5,045 nt of DNA from CAZVIK01 sp964627045. GTDB taxonomy: Bacteria > Acidobacteriota > Terriglobia > Bryobacterales > Bryobacteraceae. The DNA lies in NCBI GenBank assembly GCA_964627045.1, contig CAZVIK010000272.1:1-5045 (forward strand), written 5' to 3'. The translations under genes and the position numbers were made by a program. Positions 4,366 through 5,045 of the stretch are shown here, piece by piece. The notes below the pieces were generated by a model that did not search any database, was not told where the DNA came from, and saw only the letters and a program-made list of their open reading frames with translations. Numbering within the stretch: the stretch's first letter is position 1; each line of letters opens with the position of its first letter.

Positions 4366-5045
4366 GCGTTCCGTCTTGTTGTTGCCGGTGTCTCTCGCCC
4401 TGCTGGCGGCCGCGCTGTTCGCGCCGCCGCTTGTCGCGCAGGCGCCGGCCCTGGGTTTGATCTCGGGCGTCGTCGTCGACAGCCAGACCGGCCGTCCCGT
4501 CGCCGGAGCGGAGGTGCAGGTCCAGGGTGACGCTGCCGCATCCGCCGTCACCGGCATCGACGGCAAGTTCACCGTCTCCCTGGCGCCGGGAACGTATCAG
4601 GTGCAGATCGCCTCGCCCAACCACCTCACCGTGGACTTGTCCGGCATCCTGGTGCGGGCCGGCGAGACGGCCACCGCCAGCACGGTCCTCACCAATAAAA
4701 CCCTGGTGACCACCGTCGATGTCGTGGAACGGGCCACCGCCGTCGCCGCCACCGCCGAGTTCGCCTTGCAGGAACGCCGCCTCGCGCCGGTGGTCTCCGA
4801 CAGCCTGGGGCGGGAAGAACTCGCCGCCAGCACCTCCGGCGACGCGGCCGGCGCAATTCAGCAGGTCACCGGCGTCAGCGTGGTTGGCGAAGGCTTCGTC
4901 TACGTGCGCGGCCTCGGCGAGCGCTACAGCGCCACCGAACTGAACGGCTCCATCGTCCCCACCACCGAACCCGAAAAACGCGTGGTGCCCCTGGACCTCT
5001 TCCCCGCCGGCCTGATCGACAGCATCAAGATCGCCAAGAGCTACT
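4337..5045 (+). CDS. TonB-dependent receptor with carboxypeptidase-regulatory-like domain, N-terminal 236 residues
   Basis: An outer-membrane active importer that would take up a substrate with energy from TonB-ExbBD; the barrel lies beyond the window, so the substrate cannot be read. The start is ATG 4337 in a different frame from the upstream gene. Residues 1-36 are a signal peptide (basic MRYRSLLHNKR, hydrophobic core, cut near LVAQA). A CarboxypepD_reg-like beta-sandwich spans about 41-118 (ISGVVVDSQTGRPVAGAEV, DGKFTVSLAPGTYQVQI). VDVVERA (127-133) may be the TonB box. The plug follows: ALQERRLAPVVSDSLGREEL (143-162), AAGAIQQVTGVSVV (170-183), YVRGLGERYSATELNG (189-204) and KRVVPLDLFPAGLIDSIKIAKSY (214-236, in two parts KRVVPLDLFPAG and LIDSIKIAKSY). 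The GLGERY and VVPLDLFP motifs are typical of a TonB-receptor group widespread in Acidobacteriota, Myxococcota and Proteobacteria. A usual full length would be about 900-1000 residues. Co-translation with the TIGR03437 protein is likely. Confidence 0.93.
   Translation, partial: MRYRSLLHNKRSVLLLPVSLALLAAALFAPPLVAQAPALGLISGVVVDSQTGRPVAGAEVQVQGDAAASAVTGIDGKFTVSLAPGTYQVQIASPNHLTVDLSGILVRAGETATASTVLTNKTLVTTVDVVERATAVAATAEFALQERRLAPVVSDSLGREELAASTSGDAAGAIQQVTGVSVVGEGFVYVRGLGERYSATELNGSIVPTTEPEKRVVPLDLFPAGLIDSIKIAKSY

Noticed and set aside
1..5045. CRISPR arrays, tRNA/rRNA genes, insertion sequences, toxin-antitoxin or defence genes
   Set aside because: I looked for spaced repeats, terminal inverted repeats, transposase motifs and RNA-gene signatures and saw none.

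Overview
The window looks like a piece of a high-GC chromosome from an Acidobacteriota lineage close to Solibacter/Bryobacterales. The main pointer is a complete TIGR03437-type domain (the 'Solibacter C-terminal domain' family) at 3610-4365. It is followed by a TonB-dependent receptor with an N-terminal carboxypeptidase-regulatory-like domain, an architecture very common in Acidobacteriota. The secreted RraA-like protein and the secreted BNR/Asp-box protein fit the same background. This taxonomic call is inference from protein families and was not tested by a search.

Layout. (i) 1-893, minus strand: a secreted RraA-like (HMG/CHA aldolase fold) protein whose C-terminus leaves the window. It is preceded by a strong Shine-Dalgarno, a possible extended -10, and a GC-rich inverted repeat at 955-989 that may end the gene behind it. 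(ii) 1020-1406, minus strand: a 128-residue protein of unknown function. (iii) 1438-2298, plus strand: a secreted protein with Asp-box (BNR) repeats, divergent from (ii) with almost no spacer. (iv) 2299-2577: non-coding leader with a possible -10. (v) 2578-2958 and 2955-3308, plus strand: two short four-helix transporters of the DMT/SMR superfamily with a 4-base GTGA overlap. They resemble the ArnE/ArnF type of lipid-carrier flippase subunits more than EmrE. (vi) 3309-3609: non-coding, with a possible sigma-70-like promoter. (vii) 3610-4365, plus strand: a stand-alone secreted TIGR03437-domain protein. (viii) 4337-5045, plus strand: the N-terminal 236 residues of the TonB-dependent receptor, starting 29 bases inside the previous gene.

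How the genes fit together. Two tight co-translated units stand out: the paired small transporters, and the TIGR03437 protein plus outer-membrane receptor. Five of the seven genes encode a probable exported or membrane protein on the visible N-termini and helices, and the receptor makes a sixth; only the 128-residue protein lacks such a signal. The theme is therefore cell envelope, but I see no evidence that the separate units form one pathway. No RNA gene, mobile element, CRISPR array or defence system is visible. The most interesting points are the opposite predicted topologies of the two small transporters with loss of the EmrE-type glutamate, and the overlap of a single-domain TIGR03437 protein with a TonB receptor.
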